A model generated the notes under the pieces. That model had not been told where the DNA came from. It did no database searches and saw nothing but the letters and a program-made list of their open reading frames with translations. The translations under genes were made by a program, and so were the position numbers. A DNA stretch of 64,000 nucleotides from positions 6,324,001-6,388,000 of the forward strand of contig OW051496.1 of assembly GCA_932521035.1 (NCBI GenBank), read 5' to 3'. Source of the DNA: Oscheius dolichura (Eukaryota > Nematoda > Chromadorea > Rhabditida > Rhabditidae). Shown here in pieces: positions 1-10,753 of the stretch (positions are counted from its first letter, which is position 1; each line of letters starts with the position of its first letter).

Positions 1-1257
1 ATCGACCAGATCATCCGCCGTGAAGGCATACGACGCGGCAGCCGCTGCTCCAATGGCAAACCCTTTCCATGAAGAAAACGGAATCCTAAAATAACCCGTT
101 TTTAATTCTACCGTACCCCGGATGATAACAAGCATCGCCTCGAGCCATAAACAGGCAATTAGTCGTACCCACCCCCGTTTCTGTTCGATCTGCTCCTCAG
201 CCTCCTTGCACTCTTTTTTGATCATCTCCATCTCGTTTGTCGTCCCGTGGTAGAAGATCACCGAGCTCGTTACTAGAGGACAAAAAACTAATCATATTAC
301 AAGCGACTCACATCGGGCAGAGTCCTTTCCTTTGGCATTGGCCTTTCTGGCCAGTTGGTGAGGAGTAGACGGAGTGAAAATGAGTACCGTCAGGAAGAGG
401 ATGGTAGGGGCAACGGCGAATACTTGGAGCCAGAGAAACCTGAACACATCTGCCATTAGAGTGTGAGGAGATCTGCTGCCTGTTGGTACCCAGTGGGAGG
501 ATCTCCTCCGAGCCGAGTAACAGCCCCAAAAGGGTGCCGGTGGCCTGCGATACTTGCTGAGAGGATGTCTGTTACCGAATCTGTCGAATTCTCACTTGAA
601 ATGTGCTGAGGAATGCCCTGTGATGGATGGGAGATATCTCAATTATGTAAAGGGGAAGGAGACAGAGGGAAGATCCCGACTGAATTCCAATGAGAAAACG
701 ACCAATAATAAGAACGGCCGAGACGGCCGCGTCACCTGAAATGGTCTCTTGAATTCGGGGAGATGGAGGACGACTCACTGCTTCCGGAGACAATCTGAGC
801 GAGGAAGTGGACACCACAGCCGAGGATGGCCGAGATACACGTCAGCAGCTGTGTCCTCTTCACTCCAACTTTACCCGTTAGCCAGGGTGTCTGAAGGTGT
901 TTCTTTGAGATAGGAAGAATCCCTTCCTCACCAGAAGAAATCCCAAAATTGTTCCCGGATAGAAACTACTGACTATGGTGGACCAGGCGGAGGACCACGA
1001 CTGGGCCGGCAGCCAACATACTGTGCAGTCTGGAAGGACGGGATAGGCTAGGATGGAGGGGACTCACGTTGGCTGTTCTGGTAGCCGGCATTTGCTAGCT
1101 GATAAAATGTTTGAACCGAAGTATTGACATAGGTGATCTGGAAAGGGAAAGGGTCTCAGGGAAGGGGAGACGGACGAACCTGAAAAGCGAACTGCCAGTT
1201 GGAACAGAAGGAGACGACAGCAGTGATGAGCAGCAGCCGGACGGGCGGACAGACCAT
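1..1257 (-). CDS. GLUT/SLC2-type facilitative sugar transporter, 5' part (C-terminus beyond window)
   Basis: Major-facilitator sugar transporter that would move hexoses across the plasma membrane. Read leftward, the exons give an N-terminal membrane helix, the helix-2 region, and the classic segment with GRFLIGIQSG followed by PLYIIEISP, as in animal GLUTs. Then come a helix ending in a TFLTVLIFTPSTPHQLA-like turn and the intracellular loop with HGTTNEMEMIKKE. Introns are only about 36-43 bp, for example one near 440-480 that separates SEEILPLG from DVFRFLW. The gene runs off the left edge, so helices 7-12 and the sugar-selectivity motifs are not visible. I chose the Met at 1257 because it immediately precedes the first helix; a strong splice acceptor lies about 45 bp upstream, so a 5' UTR exon or another start is possible. 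Family call is firm, substrate is not. Confidence 0.88.
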
Positions 1258-2917
1258 CCAGCGGAAAAGGTGGTTAACCTGAAGAGGAGACAAAAGAAAT
1301 GATAGACTGCCAAGGGGAGACCGGTTCCTCCTCGGACAAAATACGACACAATGGCAGAAGGTGTCAAATATATGTGTATCAGGAGGCAAACAACAACCAA
1401 ATCCTGGCCGATCACGTCAAAGAGAGACTGTTTTGTTTTCGGAGAATTTTCAAAGATTCAAAGAAATGATTAGGAACAGGAGTGGACGGTATCTAATCAG
1501 AGGAGGAGGGCCCTTGGAAACTATCATATAGACTGGGGGGAAGTTGGACGAAGTGGGGGAAGGGCAGACATAATTAAATGAAGTGAGACAGTGCAAGTAT
1601 CGATTGACTCGACAGATAACGAGGAACAGGTCACAAACAATCTTTAGAAGCGCTACCTCGACACAACATAGACCACCCCAGAGGGGCTTATAACTATCAA
1701 GACATTGATCCCCGTGCGAACGAAAACTGTAACGACTGGGGGACCGCGTCGAATGGGCGAGGCGACCGTTCCCCGTCTTCCGGTCTTTGTTGCAGCTCTG
1801 ATCTCCCTGGATGACGAAAGAGATGCCAACGAGGAGATCGCCTTTGGGCGGAGGATTGGACACGGACTATTTGTGTTTACTTTTTCGTTGTCGTCTTCTT
1901 CGTCTACTGTTCTCCTTATCAATGAACAGACTGTCAGATAAAGAAAGGGGGGCCTTTTGGGAGGAGGCCGAAGCTGGACGAAGTGGGTGTGGGTGGCGCG
2001 CGAAAAAAGGTCGAGACTGACATCAACAGACTTATCATGACGGGAGAAAACTTGATCGAATCTCTCATAGGGCCCTCGAAGGATGCGTCGTCTCCCAGAA
2101 AAGGCCCGATAAGGAGGAGGGGGCAGACAAAACAGTACGAGAGAGTCACACGAATAGATGGAGAAGATAGCTCCGAACTAAAAGTGGCCGGGCAGAGAAC
2201 CTATTTTGCTAGGGGACGGTCACGCGTCGAGTTCGCTGAAGACCCACGAGTGGATCAGGGTCACCTCCGCCCCGGAGAACAAAATGTTCGATGCCTGACG
2301 CATCGTCAATTCCGGGACAATTGCCGTACTCAACGAGCCGATAAATCCTTTTTCACTGGATTGACCAAAGACTTTCCCACGTCATGTACCGGGTGCAATT
2401 ATTACGGCAGGAACGAGAGACTGTCCCACTGAACTGAACTGCAACCCGTCGTCGGCCGGTGGCGGGGAATACAGGAGAGAGAGACGGACTGAGTCACCCC
2501 GGGGAAGGAATATCAATGGCCGTCTTCGTATGGTCTTCTGTCCCTTCCTCACTGGGCTATGTAGGTGTCTCAAGCTGACCCCCTGTTGCGACAAACAAAA
2601 GGAGGACTTCAAAGATCGAGACTCATTGTAAAGCAGAGCAACAGACCCGGAAGGGGCGACGGCTGACGGATGGCCCGGAAGAGAGGACACGGGTAATCAG
2701 TAGATTTATTTCCAAATATGTGATCACAACAAGTAAGGGGAATGTGGACGGACAGGGTCCGGTAAGTGTGCGCTACACCCGACTGGCTAGGATACAACTA
2801 GGGTCACCCGTTTGTGGTACTACTCGAAGATGGGCCGGGACGACCGGCTGGTGACCAGGACCGGACAGTTGACCGACGCTGGAGGCAGGTCCCTCACTAC
2901 GGGGGCCATTATATTCA
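1258..2917. other. Intergenic, no gene recognised
   Basis: About 1.66 kb between the transporter start and the globin stop. It is purine-rich on the plus strand and contains several open frames of 60-150 codons (for example 1983-2432 +), none with a recognisable domain. A short phrase (ggacgaagtggg) recurs near 1546 and 1978. I see no RNA gene or clear repeat. Confidence 0.5.
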
Positions 2918-3928
2918 CTAAATATATCTAATTGGGGGCACTACGGACAACTGACTTCGTGTTATGGTGGTGCTTGTCTCGGAGTCGACCGACTGGGAGG
3001 ACGTCCGTCTCGAGGAGTTGGCAGTGCCTGTATGCAGCTGGGAGGAGGTACTGCTGCTCGACTCCATGACCGAGGAGCTGGGGGTCAAGGTGGGCGGCGG
3101 ACTGGTCTGCTTCAGGGTATGGGAGCTGGAGGTCGACTGGAAGACACTTGTATCACCTTTCATCGAATAACTAACCGGTTCTTCGGGGATTCCAGGCTGG
3201 GATTCTACCGTGGCCTGTCGTCTCAAGACCTTTCTAGAAGACATCCTGTGTTTCCGAAGGGCCTGGTAGTAGCCGTCCCTCACAGAACTGAACATCAATG
3301 TGACCAGAGAGGACCACGCTGCCACAGTATCTGCCGGCTGGAAAGGGGAGATACATCCCTCAAAAACTGTCAACCAACCTGGTGATTGGCCATGTCGAGG
3401 ATGACTCCTTCGACGGTGATGGCATCGGCGATGGCCACCCAGAAATCCGGCTTCCACCCGAACTGTTTAAGGTCCACATGCTCCTCCCCGTAGGTCTTGG
3501 ACACACTCTGTATGTAGTCCGGGTCATACAACTGAAACATCTCATATTCCGAGTTTTCTTACTTCATAGATTTCTAAAAGTAAAATAGGAAAAGAGAGCC
3601 TACCTTGGCTACGACATCCTCCACGAGGTCCTTCAGCCGTACACTCATCTGGTAGGACTTCTCCTTGCCCAGGGTGTAGATATAATTCTGGAAGTCGAGC
3701 CTCTTCTCAAATATTCGTTGCAGGACCTGAATAATCTTTTCCATAGTCTCCTCCATCCGCTCACCTTGTTCCCAAATTCCGAGTGTGGATTCTCAAAGCA
3801 CTGTACGATAATCTCCCTGCTTTGTGAGCTGATGGGATGGCTGATGTCCCGCCGGACAGACTTCTGTCGCGAGACCCCGTTCGAAGTTCTGAAACCTCGT
3901 GGTAGGCCCGGATGGTCTTAGTCGCCAT
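2918..3928 (-). CDS. Globin with Ser/Thr-rich C-terminal tail
   Basis: Haem-binding globin of the divergent invertebrate type. Helices can be followed across exons. An A/B region contains ENPHSEFGNK, followed by IIQVLQRIFEKRLDFQNYI and a helix ending VEDVVAK. The F-G region YGEEHVDLKQFGWKPDFW follows, where the His after GEE sits at the proximal F8 position. The H helix TVAAWSSLVTLMF comes last. The pattern (FEKRLDFQ..., then GWKPDFW, then AWSSLV) is the one seen in nematode neuronal globins. After the fold comes a tail of about 90 residues rich in Ser and Thr, absent from oxygen-carrier globins. Two introns appear to be only 29-32 bp. The join around 3549-3590 cannot be closed in frame with an ordinary acceptor, so there is either a one-base error or an unusual splice there. 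The start used is Met 3928; upstream exons at 4446-4690 may belong to it. Confidence 0.82.
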
Positions 3929-4445
3929 AATTGCCTCATAAATCTCTGCCGTCCGTCACTTTTTCCTCCTTTCTCCCCCGATTAAAGATCACTTCTACTC
4001 GTTTACATCGAAATTTTCTTGTCCCTCCCCGCGTCCCCGACGATCCCTCGACGTGACAGCACATCCCCCCGGAGAATACCAATTTTGAAATTCGGAATCC
4101 AATTGTCGGCTGTGATAAATCACAAATTCAATTGGAATGTGTTGCTTCATTTCAATTGCAAAAGGCGGGTACAGTAGTCGCGACCCGGGGAGGAGGTAAG
4201 CCGGTCGGTCCCCGGGGTCTTCCAGTTGTCGAGTTGCTGACGTCAAACAGCGAAATTATAGGGGGAATCGTTGCTCGGAGTGGGCTATTTAAAAGACGCG
4301 TCGCCCTTCTCGGATGAGTGACTGGAGGGCTTAAGAAGAGATAGAAGAAACTGATTATAGGGGATGACAAGCAAGCAGAAAGGAGCAGAGAGAGCAGCTA
4401 ATGAGGACGGCGGGGAATAGTCCGGCAGGGGGACAACAAACTTAC

Positions 4446-4690
4446 GACGTCTTGGTAGAGTCCCTGCTTGACTGTTTGGGCTTATCCCGGATGGATCCGG
4501 CCGACTTTGTCCTCGCCTTGGAACCCAGCTCGACCATGGATTTACTCTTGGAGAAGGACTCGTTCTCCTTCTAAAAATAGCCTGTTCCCCCAGGGAAATA
4601 GCCTCCTACCGCCGGCTTGGGCTCTTTGTATCGGATGGTCATCGAGTCGGCCCGTTGTCGTATCTTGGAACTGCCCGAGTTACCCATCTG
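4446..4690 (-). CDS. Small exons encoding an N-myristoylation-type N-terminus (probable globin 5' exons)
   Basis: Read leftward from 4690, an exon starts with Met-Gly-Asn-Ser-Gly-Ser-Ser-Lys, a good match to the N-myristoyltransferase consensus (MGxxxS). It is followed by a 40-bp GT-AG intron and a basic, Ser-rich stretch of about 45 residues ending at a strong donor (gtaagttt) near 4447. No stop occurs before that donor, so the reading frame is meant to continue. The next gene on this strand is the globin 0.5 kb downstream, and animal globins with myristoylated N-terminal extensions are known. I infer that these are its first exons, but the phase of the join was not resolved. It could also be a separate short gene. 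Confidence 0.5.
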
Positions 4691-6542
4691 AAAAGAGAAA
4701 AAGAATCACAAAACATGCAATTTCAAAAGAAGACGTCGTAAATTATGGAGGAGCAGACGACGAGACGTAGAAATTGGGGGATTGGGAGCACGGTGTACTA
4801 CTGACAGATTAAAGAGACGGGGCTGAACTATGAATCTGGGATATGGCCGGAGGTTATTTGTGTGAGAAACGAGAGGACGTCACGCGCATAATTGGCGAGA
4901 ACAGCTCCGTCGTAATAATTAGATGCTCCTGGACTGCCATTGACACCAATTAGGGAGGTAAAGGGAACGAATTAGCCACACTTCTTATGAGTTCCCAGGC
5001 GGCGACGTCACGGGCCGACTTCCCCCAGCATGGCCGGCCCTGTCTAACAAAGTAAAGAGATTGACGTTCGCTCGATATCAATCCAGCCATAATCCGGCGT
5101 CAGCTGCCGGCCGGAAATATCGGCGAAATCAGAGACAGCCGCGAAATTTATCTATTGGACCGTAGGATGGAAAGAGACAAGTCAAAGCAGTATGGCGGCA
5201 GATTAGGGCGGGCGATGAAGTTGTCCTGATTATGGACAGGAGGAGGGGAATTAGAAGATTATTATGTTATGGGACCGGAGGGGCAGTCGGCGAGGAGGCA
5301 CGCGCCGAAAAGAGACCAGGAAGAGACATAAGAAGAAGACACGCCTAAAAGGGCCGACGAAGACAAAGCAGCGCGAGACAAATGGCCAAGTTCCTGTTGT
5401 CCATAATAATGGCTGGTAAAGTGGCCGAAATGAGTAAACGGTTTCTGTTTTCTTCTTGGAACCCTTAGTCCCAGCTGTTGATGATGAATGGCGCCCGGAG
5501 AAAAGGCATGGCTTCGAAGCCATAAAAACAACTGGAGGAGGAGATTCTTGGAGACGTCACGGCCACCTCTAATCCCCTCGATTCATCTCTCTTTCAAAGG
5601 GGAGAGGTGTCCCCCTTCCCGAGACAAGGCGTCTAGAGAGAGAAAGAGAGAACATAACAGGAGGTAGTTGAGGACAATTAGGGCAGAAGGGGCACATGGA
5701 GGGGATTGTTAAAAATAGAGGTGTGGCAACTGGTCGAAATGAACGGGGGAGAGAGAGGTTGCGACGAGCAACTGTCGACAGAAAAAACACCGGGGCTGAT
5801 GGAGGACGAGCACGTCGTCGCTTGTTTTGAGGACGAGCTGGGGAAAGGGCCTGGAGCCCCGAGGAAGTGTCCCCCGGGCTGACTTTACACTGTCTCGGGT
5901 CTCTATTAGAAATAGCTGGTCGCCATTATTTGCTCGTTTCCAGATGCAAATCGTCTTTTGCCATTGGAAAACAGGTGGCTGCGGTTATTTTGAGGGGAGA
6001 GATACGGTGGCAGCAGGAAATTCAATTTGACAAGCGTAGAGTAATTTGTCACGCTCTGGGAGAATCTCCCCGCGACATCCAAATCCCGCAGATATTCCCA
6101 CGGTCGCTGTGGAAAAGGCAGGGCCGCGGGCCAGGCGAATAATTGCTTTAAGACTTTTTAACCGGCTGAAAATGAGTTTGTAACGAAGTCGCGAGAGAAA
6201 CAAAAAGCCCAATTTGGGCAGAGAGAGGCTAGAGACTGGAGACGGTACCCCGTGGAGAGGGGACGGGACAACGGCCGTGTTGTTGTAGGGCCCCAATCTG
6301 AATAATCTACATGTTTCTCCCCATTTGTCCTGCTACCATGACTTATTCACAAAGTTGCTACTGTACCCGGAGCACTTCCTCCCCTGCAAAGGTAGAGTGC
6401 CTTCCAGAACAAAGGGAGGGTCTTCGTCTTGTCAGCACGTGTTCTTTGGAAGTTCTCCTGATAGAAACTCTTATCGGAAGCCAGTAACCCCGCCTCTGTT
6501 TTCCTTTCCCGGCTCTTCTCCCCCCTCACCTCTATTTTCACG
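4691..6542. other. Intergenic, likely regulatory DNA
   Basis: About 1.85 kb between divergently transcribed genes (globin exons to the left, sphingomyelinase to the right). No frame shows a protein family. Short GATA-type words occur just upstream of the sphingomyelinase start (tgataga near 6460, ttatcgg near 6472), but no TATA box is seen. Nothing else could be supported. Confidence 0.45.
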
Positions 6543-8999
6543 ATGAGGCTTCTCCTCCTCTTGGGTCTCTGCTGTGTTCTGACGGCTGGCTCGGTCCTCC
6601 CCCGTAAACTGTCCCACGAACAGATCCTGAAATACATGAGCAAGCATAAGGTACGAAGAGGACAGCGGCACTCTCAATGACGCCTTTAGATGATGAAGAT
6701 GGTCAAGGACGTGGCCTTCAAGCCGGAGAACAGGAAGATGTCCTGCGTGGGGTGCACCCTCATCGTTGACGGCCTCCAGGCCATGATTCGGCAGAACAGC
6801 ACAGACAACGACATCGCCAACTTTCTCATCGAGACCTGCGACTTCCTGAACCTCGAGCAGCCCCACGTCTGCAAGCACATCGTCGAGGCCTTCCAGGTTC
6901 GTCGCGGCTAGACTCTCGTCCAACGGACGGAAGCCCAGACGAATTTCATTGTCAGCTACGTCAGGCACGATAAGGACTCGCGTGGCCATCCGCACCGAAA
7001 CTTTTGGTGGTTTTCAGGATGAGGTTGTCTTTGTCCTCGAAAGGACTCTTTTCACCCCTGATGAGATCTGTGGGGCCTTCGTCCCCGATTGCGGACACTC
7101 CGAGAATCCGCTCAACGACATGTGGCCATTGACTATCCCGGATAATAAACCCCCAACTAAACCGTGGCCAACAATTCCCGTGAGATCAAGGCCCCTGCCC
7201 AATAAAACACAGCCTTTAGCCAAACAAGCCGACGTACCGTTTCCTCCACTTGTCGGATATTCACATAGACCGGCAGTACGCCGTCGGTTCGGAGGCATAT
7301 TGTCAGCTCGATGACGTCCTCGGTACCTATGCCATGTGTTGCCGAAACTATCCCGACGACGCCGAGGCTTCCCAAGCCGGCAAGACCAGTTAGTGTTGCA
7401 TTCCTCCTGAAATATCCGACCTAGAGCCGATATATGTGCCAGCTGGCCGTTGGGGGATGCCGTACGCCTGCGACCTTCCCTACGAGACCTTTGACGTGAC
7501 CCTAAAACACATATCGGAGACTCACACGGATGTAAGTATCTTCATCACTGAACTTACTCCTTCCTAGCTCGATTATATCATTATTACCGGCGACTTCGAG
7601 GCTCACGACGCGTGGGACTACAGCGAAGACCTGACCCACTCCAACATTCAGGTGTCTCCATCCGTGGAAGTAGAAAATAGGAATTTTAGAATGTAACAGC
7701 AGCTCTCCTGAAGTACTTCCCGACGACTCCCATCTACGTGTCCATCGGTAACCACGAAGGTGTCCCCCAGGATGCGTAAGGGTGTGACTTGTCCGCGCAT
7801 CCCCGGTATTTATAGGATGGCCCCTCACACAATGCCCGAATACGACACCCGTGGTCCCCAATGGCTCTACAGCATAATGAAGGAGATGTGGGCCAACTGG
7901 CTCCCGCAGTCCGCCCTACAAGAAGTTCAATAGTTAGTTCTGTCGCCCTTGATATGGACTGGTCTCTTCAGTCGGGCCTCCTATGCCGTCTACGTCAAAC
8001 CCGGGCTGAAGCTCATCTCGATCAACACCATCTACTGCTCCTTCTTCAATTTGTAAGTGCACCTGCCCTTGGTCTCATCGCTCTTCCCCAGCTATCTGTA
8101 CATTGACCAGCGTGACCCCGACGCCACACTCGAATGGCTCATTGAACAGTTGGCCGACTCCGAAGCCAAGGGGGAAGTCGTCCACCTGATGTCCCACATC
8201 CCACCGGGGGACAATTACTGTCTCAAGGGATGGTCTTGGAACTTCTTCGAGATTGTCAAGAGATATGAGAACACCATCGCCCAACAGTTGTAAGTCACAA
8301 ATGCTGTTAAGCCTGCAATAGGCGCCCATGCGCGCCTATTGCAGGTTTTACCGTATATTTCTGACTTTCTTTTCATTGGCTTATGTACATTTATTTCCAG
8401 TTTCGGCCACACCCACTATGATCACTTTCAAGTACGTGATACGGTTTACTCAAAATAGATGAGTTCAGGTGTACTATGAGAAGGCCAACCCGAACACGAA
8501 CCCCTTCCATTTCAACTGGATCTCGCCCTCCATGACCACCTACGCCTGGCTTAATCCCGCCTATAGGATCTATACGGTGGATGGAGGCTACGAAGGGGCC
8601 ACTTATGTAAAGAGAAAGCCCGTTTTACAATGAGTAATTGGATGTAGACAGTCAAGGAGGCCGAGACATACACGACGGACCTGGAGGCGGCGAACAAGAA
8701 CAATAAGGAGCCGGTGTACAGTCTGGAGTACAAATACACGGAGTTTTATGGGATGAAGGACCTCTCTCCTCAGTCCTTCAGTGACTTGTCCGATCGGCTG
8801 TGGACCAACAAGGATTTATTCAGGAAGTTTATCAAGTGGGGACAGACTTCTACACGGGGCGAGAGACAAATTCAGACTCTACTGGAGGAACAGCCACGAC
8901 AACGAGTGTTATACGGAGGCGGAATGCCAGCGGAAATACATCTGCGAGATCAAAAAAGCACGGAGCTACGACGACTCGTTCTGTGCTCAACTCAACTAG
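6543..8999 (+). CDS. Acid sphingomyelinase (sphingomyelin phosphodiesterase)
   Basis: Secreted or lysosomal enzyme that cleaves sphingomyelin to ceramide and phosphocholine. The signal peptide MRLLLLLGLCCVLTAGS is followed by a saposin-B domain with paired cysteines (CVGCTLIVDGL, then ETCDFL, then HVCKHIVEAF). A Pro-rich linker (PPTKPWPTIP) leads to a metallophosphatase domain with intact metal motifs: SDIHID, GDFEAHD, GNHE, SHIPPGDNYC and GHTHYDHF. The C-terminal Cys-rich region ends SFCAQLN before TAG at 8997. At least ten introns, mostly 35-45 bp, interrupt it; one of 108 bp holds a perfect hairpin. Near 8838-8841 the conserved reading shifts by one base within a run of four G, which looks like a sequence error or a lesion. 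An AATAAA lies at 9010-9015. The stop is only 29 bp from the stop of the convergent tektin gene. Confidence 0.93.
8312..8345. repeat. Perfect 14-bp inverted repeat inside a sphingomyelinase intron
   Basis: Arms 8312-8325 (cctgcaataggcgc) and 8332-8345 are exact reverse complements separated by 6 nt. It sits in the middle of the longest intron of this gene, between the exon ending ENTIAQQL and the exon encoding the GHTH metal motif. It could be a remnant of a fold-back element or an intronic RNA hairpin. Confidence 0.8.
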
Positions 9000-9009
9000 A
9001 CGAAGTACA

Positions 9010-9015
9010 AATAAA
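9010..9015 (+). terminator. AATAAA polyadenylation signal of sphingomyelinase
   Basis: AATAAA occurs 10 bp after the sphingomyelinase stop codon and 14 bp before the tektin stop on the other strand, so the 3' ends of the two transcripts must overlap if ordinary cleavage distances apply. Confidence 0.6.
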
Positions 9016-9028
9016 GCGGGGGACATCT

Positions 9029-10477
9029 CTAACGGTGCAACTTGGTCTCGCTGAGGACGAAGCCGGCCAGCTGGATCTCCTGGGGATAGCCGCTCCGGAT
9101 GACCCGGACGATCTCGTAGTCGATGGCCAAGTTCTGTTCACAGATCTCGAACTTCCGCTGCAGCTTGTCCCGGTCACCTTCCATCTTCCTTCGGCTGTCC
9201 TTCGCCTTTTCTGAAAACCAACAATTCTCCTAGGCCATCGGACTTACCCAGTTGATTTTGAAGGGAGAGGAAAGTGGTTTTCAGAGTGGACAGCTCCTGT
9301 TGGAGAGCGTGTTGAGCCTTGTCGTTACACAGTTCTATTCCCGGCCGAAGTCCTCTCTGCATTTGACGGGACAGAGCCACCTGGAGGGGTCCTCCCTTCT
9401 GCCTCAGGCTGAACGTGATCTCGTCGATGGCCCCATCGGCCGCCTTGATCTCCTTGTCCTTTGCAGCTACCTAAAATACTGTCATTGGGAAGAGGTTGAC
9501 CCCACCTGGGCATGTAAATTGTCTCTCCACTCTTGCCAAGTCCTAGCCGAGTCCTTTAGTAGTGCCTCGACTGCGATTGCTTCCGCCCGCAATGCTTGGG
9601 CACTTTCCCTCAGAGATTGTGACAGTTTCTGGGCGATCTTCCTGCTCTGCACCCTCGCCTTGGCGGAATGATTGAGGATCTGTCCAGTGTTCTCGATCCA
9701 CTCTCCGTATTCACTCATTCGCTGTAGGGGAGCCCCTTCTCTAAAATTTTGGTCGTAATAGAGAAAACGGGCCGACCTGTAGTCGAGTCTCTCCCCATCC
9801 GGTGTCCGGACACCCTTCTCCCCGTCAGCCATACCCACCGACTTGTGGTCCAGTACCAGTGCCTCCTGTTTCAGAGTCAAGTCTCTGATCAAGTTCTTCC
9901 GTGCTCCTGTATCCAACCCTTGTTAGAAATGGTCTTCCATACCTTGGTTGTACTCGAGCTGCCTCTCCACGGCCACCCCCAGGTCCCGCAGATGTCGGGT
10001 CGTCTCGGTCACCATGTCCTTCTCCTTCTGCAGTTCCTGGTCCACTCTGTCCGTCGTCTGGTCTCCCACCTATTGCCCTATCAATACCGTAACAAGTTCC
10101 CTTACCAGTACTCTCTTCCTCCTCACGGCCAGACAGTTCTCGTTGCATCTGCCCGCTCCCTGCACAATGTCACAGCAGAGTTGTAGTCGGCGGTATGCCC
10201 GGACGAGTTCCTCGTTCTCCTCCTTCATGTCTTGCAGTTCCCTGTCTACTCGTCCTGGTCCCCGAGTCTTCTCCTACCTGTCAATCTCCCCGCTCCAATA
10301 CTTCAGGTCTTTCACGCGTTGCATCAGCTGTTGGGTGGTCTGCCCCTGCATCCGTACGGCTCGCATATTCGCTTCCTTGACGGCCAGCCGAGCCATCCGG
10401 ACGATCTCATTCGGATCATCGTAGTCGTTCTAAGGTTCTTCTAGATGTTTCCTGAAAGAGAAACTCACCCGCGACAT
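9029..10477 (-). CDS. Tektin (axonemal microtubule inner protein)
   Basis: Coiled-coil filament protein that lines doublet microtubules of motile cilia and flagella. The diagnostic tektin nonapeptide (RPNVELCRD in most animals) is present as RPGIELCND near 9330-9360. Around it the order fits the family: an N-terminal helix with IKYW-like DLKYWSGEIDR, a central segment with LVLDHKSVGM, helices rich in Gln, Arg and Glu, and a C-terminal EKAKDSRRKMEGDRDKLQ stretch. Length is about 400 residues, near the usual 400-450. Introns are 23-43 bp. Met 10477 begins a three-codon first exon (MSR). This gene is the strongest evidence that the organism builds motile cilia or flagella. It is too divergent to assign to tektin 1-5 by eye. 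Confidence 0.87.
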
Positions 10478-10753
10478 TTCAGCTCAGCCGGCGGAGTGAC
10501 GCCTTTCCGCTCAGCTGAGTTTGGACTTCTGACGCCTTCCGGAAAGCGCAAAGAAGTATAATCGGAGCAGAATGGGGAAATTGATCTTTATGGCGGAGAC
10601 AGAAATAAGACAAAAAATGACATTTGAAATGTTCTGTGGAGAGGAACCGTAGTGCAGCATACCCGTGGAGTGGGAGCAATGCCACCTTCGCTTCAGAAGG
10701 GGGCAGTTGCCATGCTGAAGAGTGGAGGACTGCTTAGGTTGCACCTAGAGAGC

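Noticed and set aside
1983-2432. 149-codon plus-strand frame
   Set aside because: Hydrophilic, no domain, no splice-site context and no similarity recognised; the minus strand here has a short phrase (SLSTAIVPELTMRQA) that also could not be tied to any gene.
4098-4140. Nested small inverted repeats (ccaattg...caattgg, gtgat aa atcac)
   Set aside because: Arms are 5-8 bp in an AT-rich stretch; expected by chance at this length.
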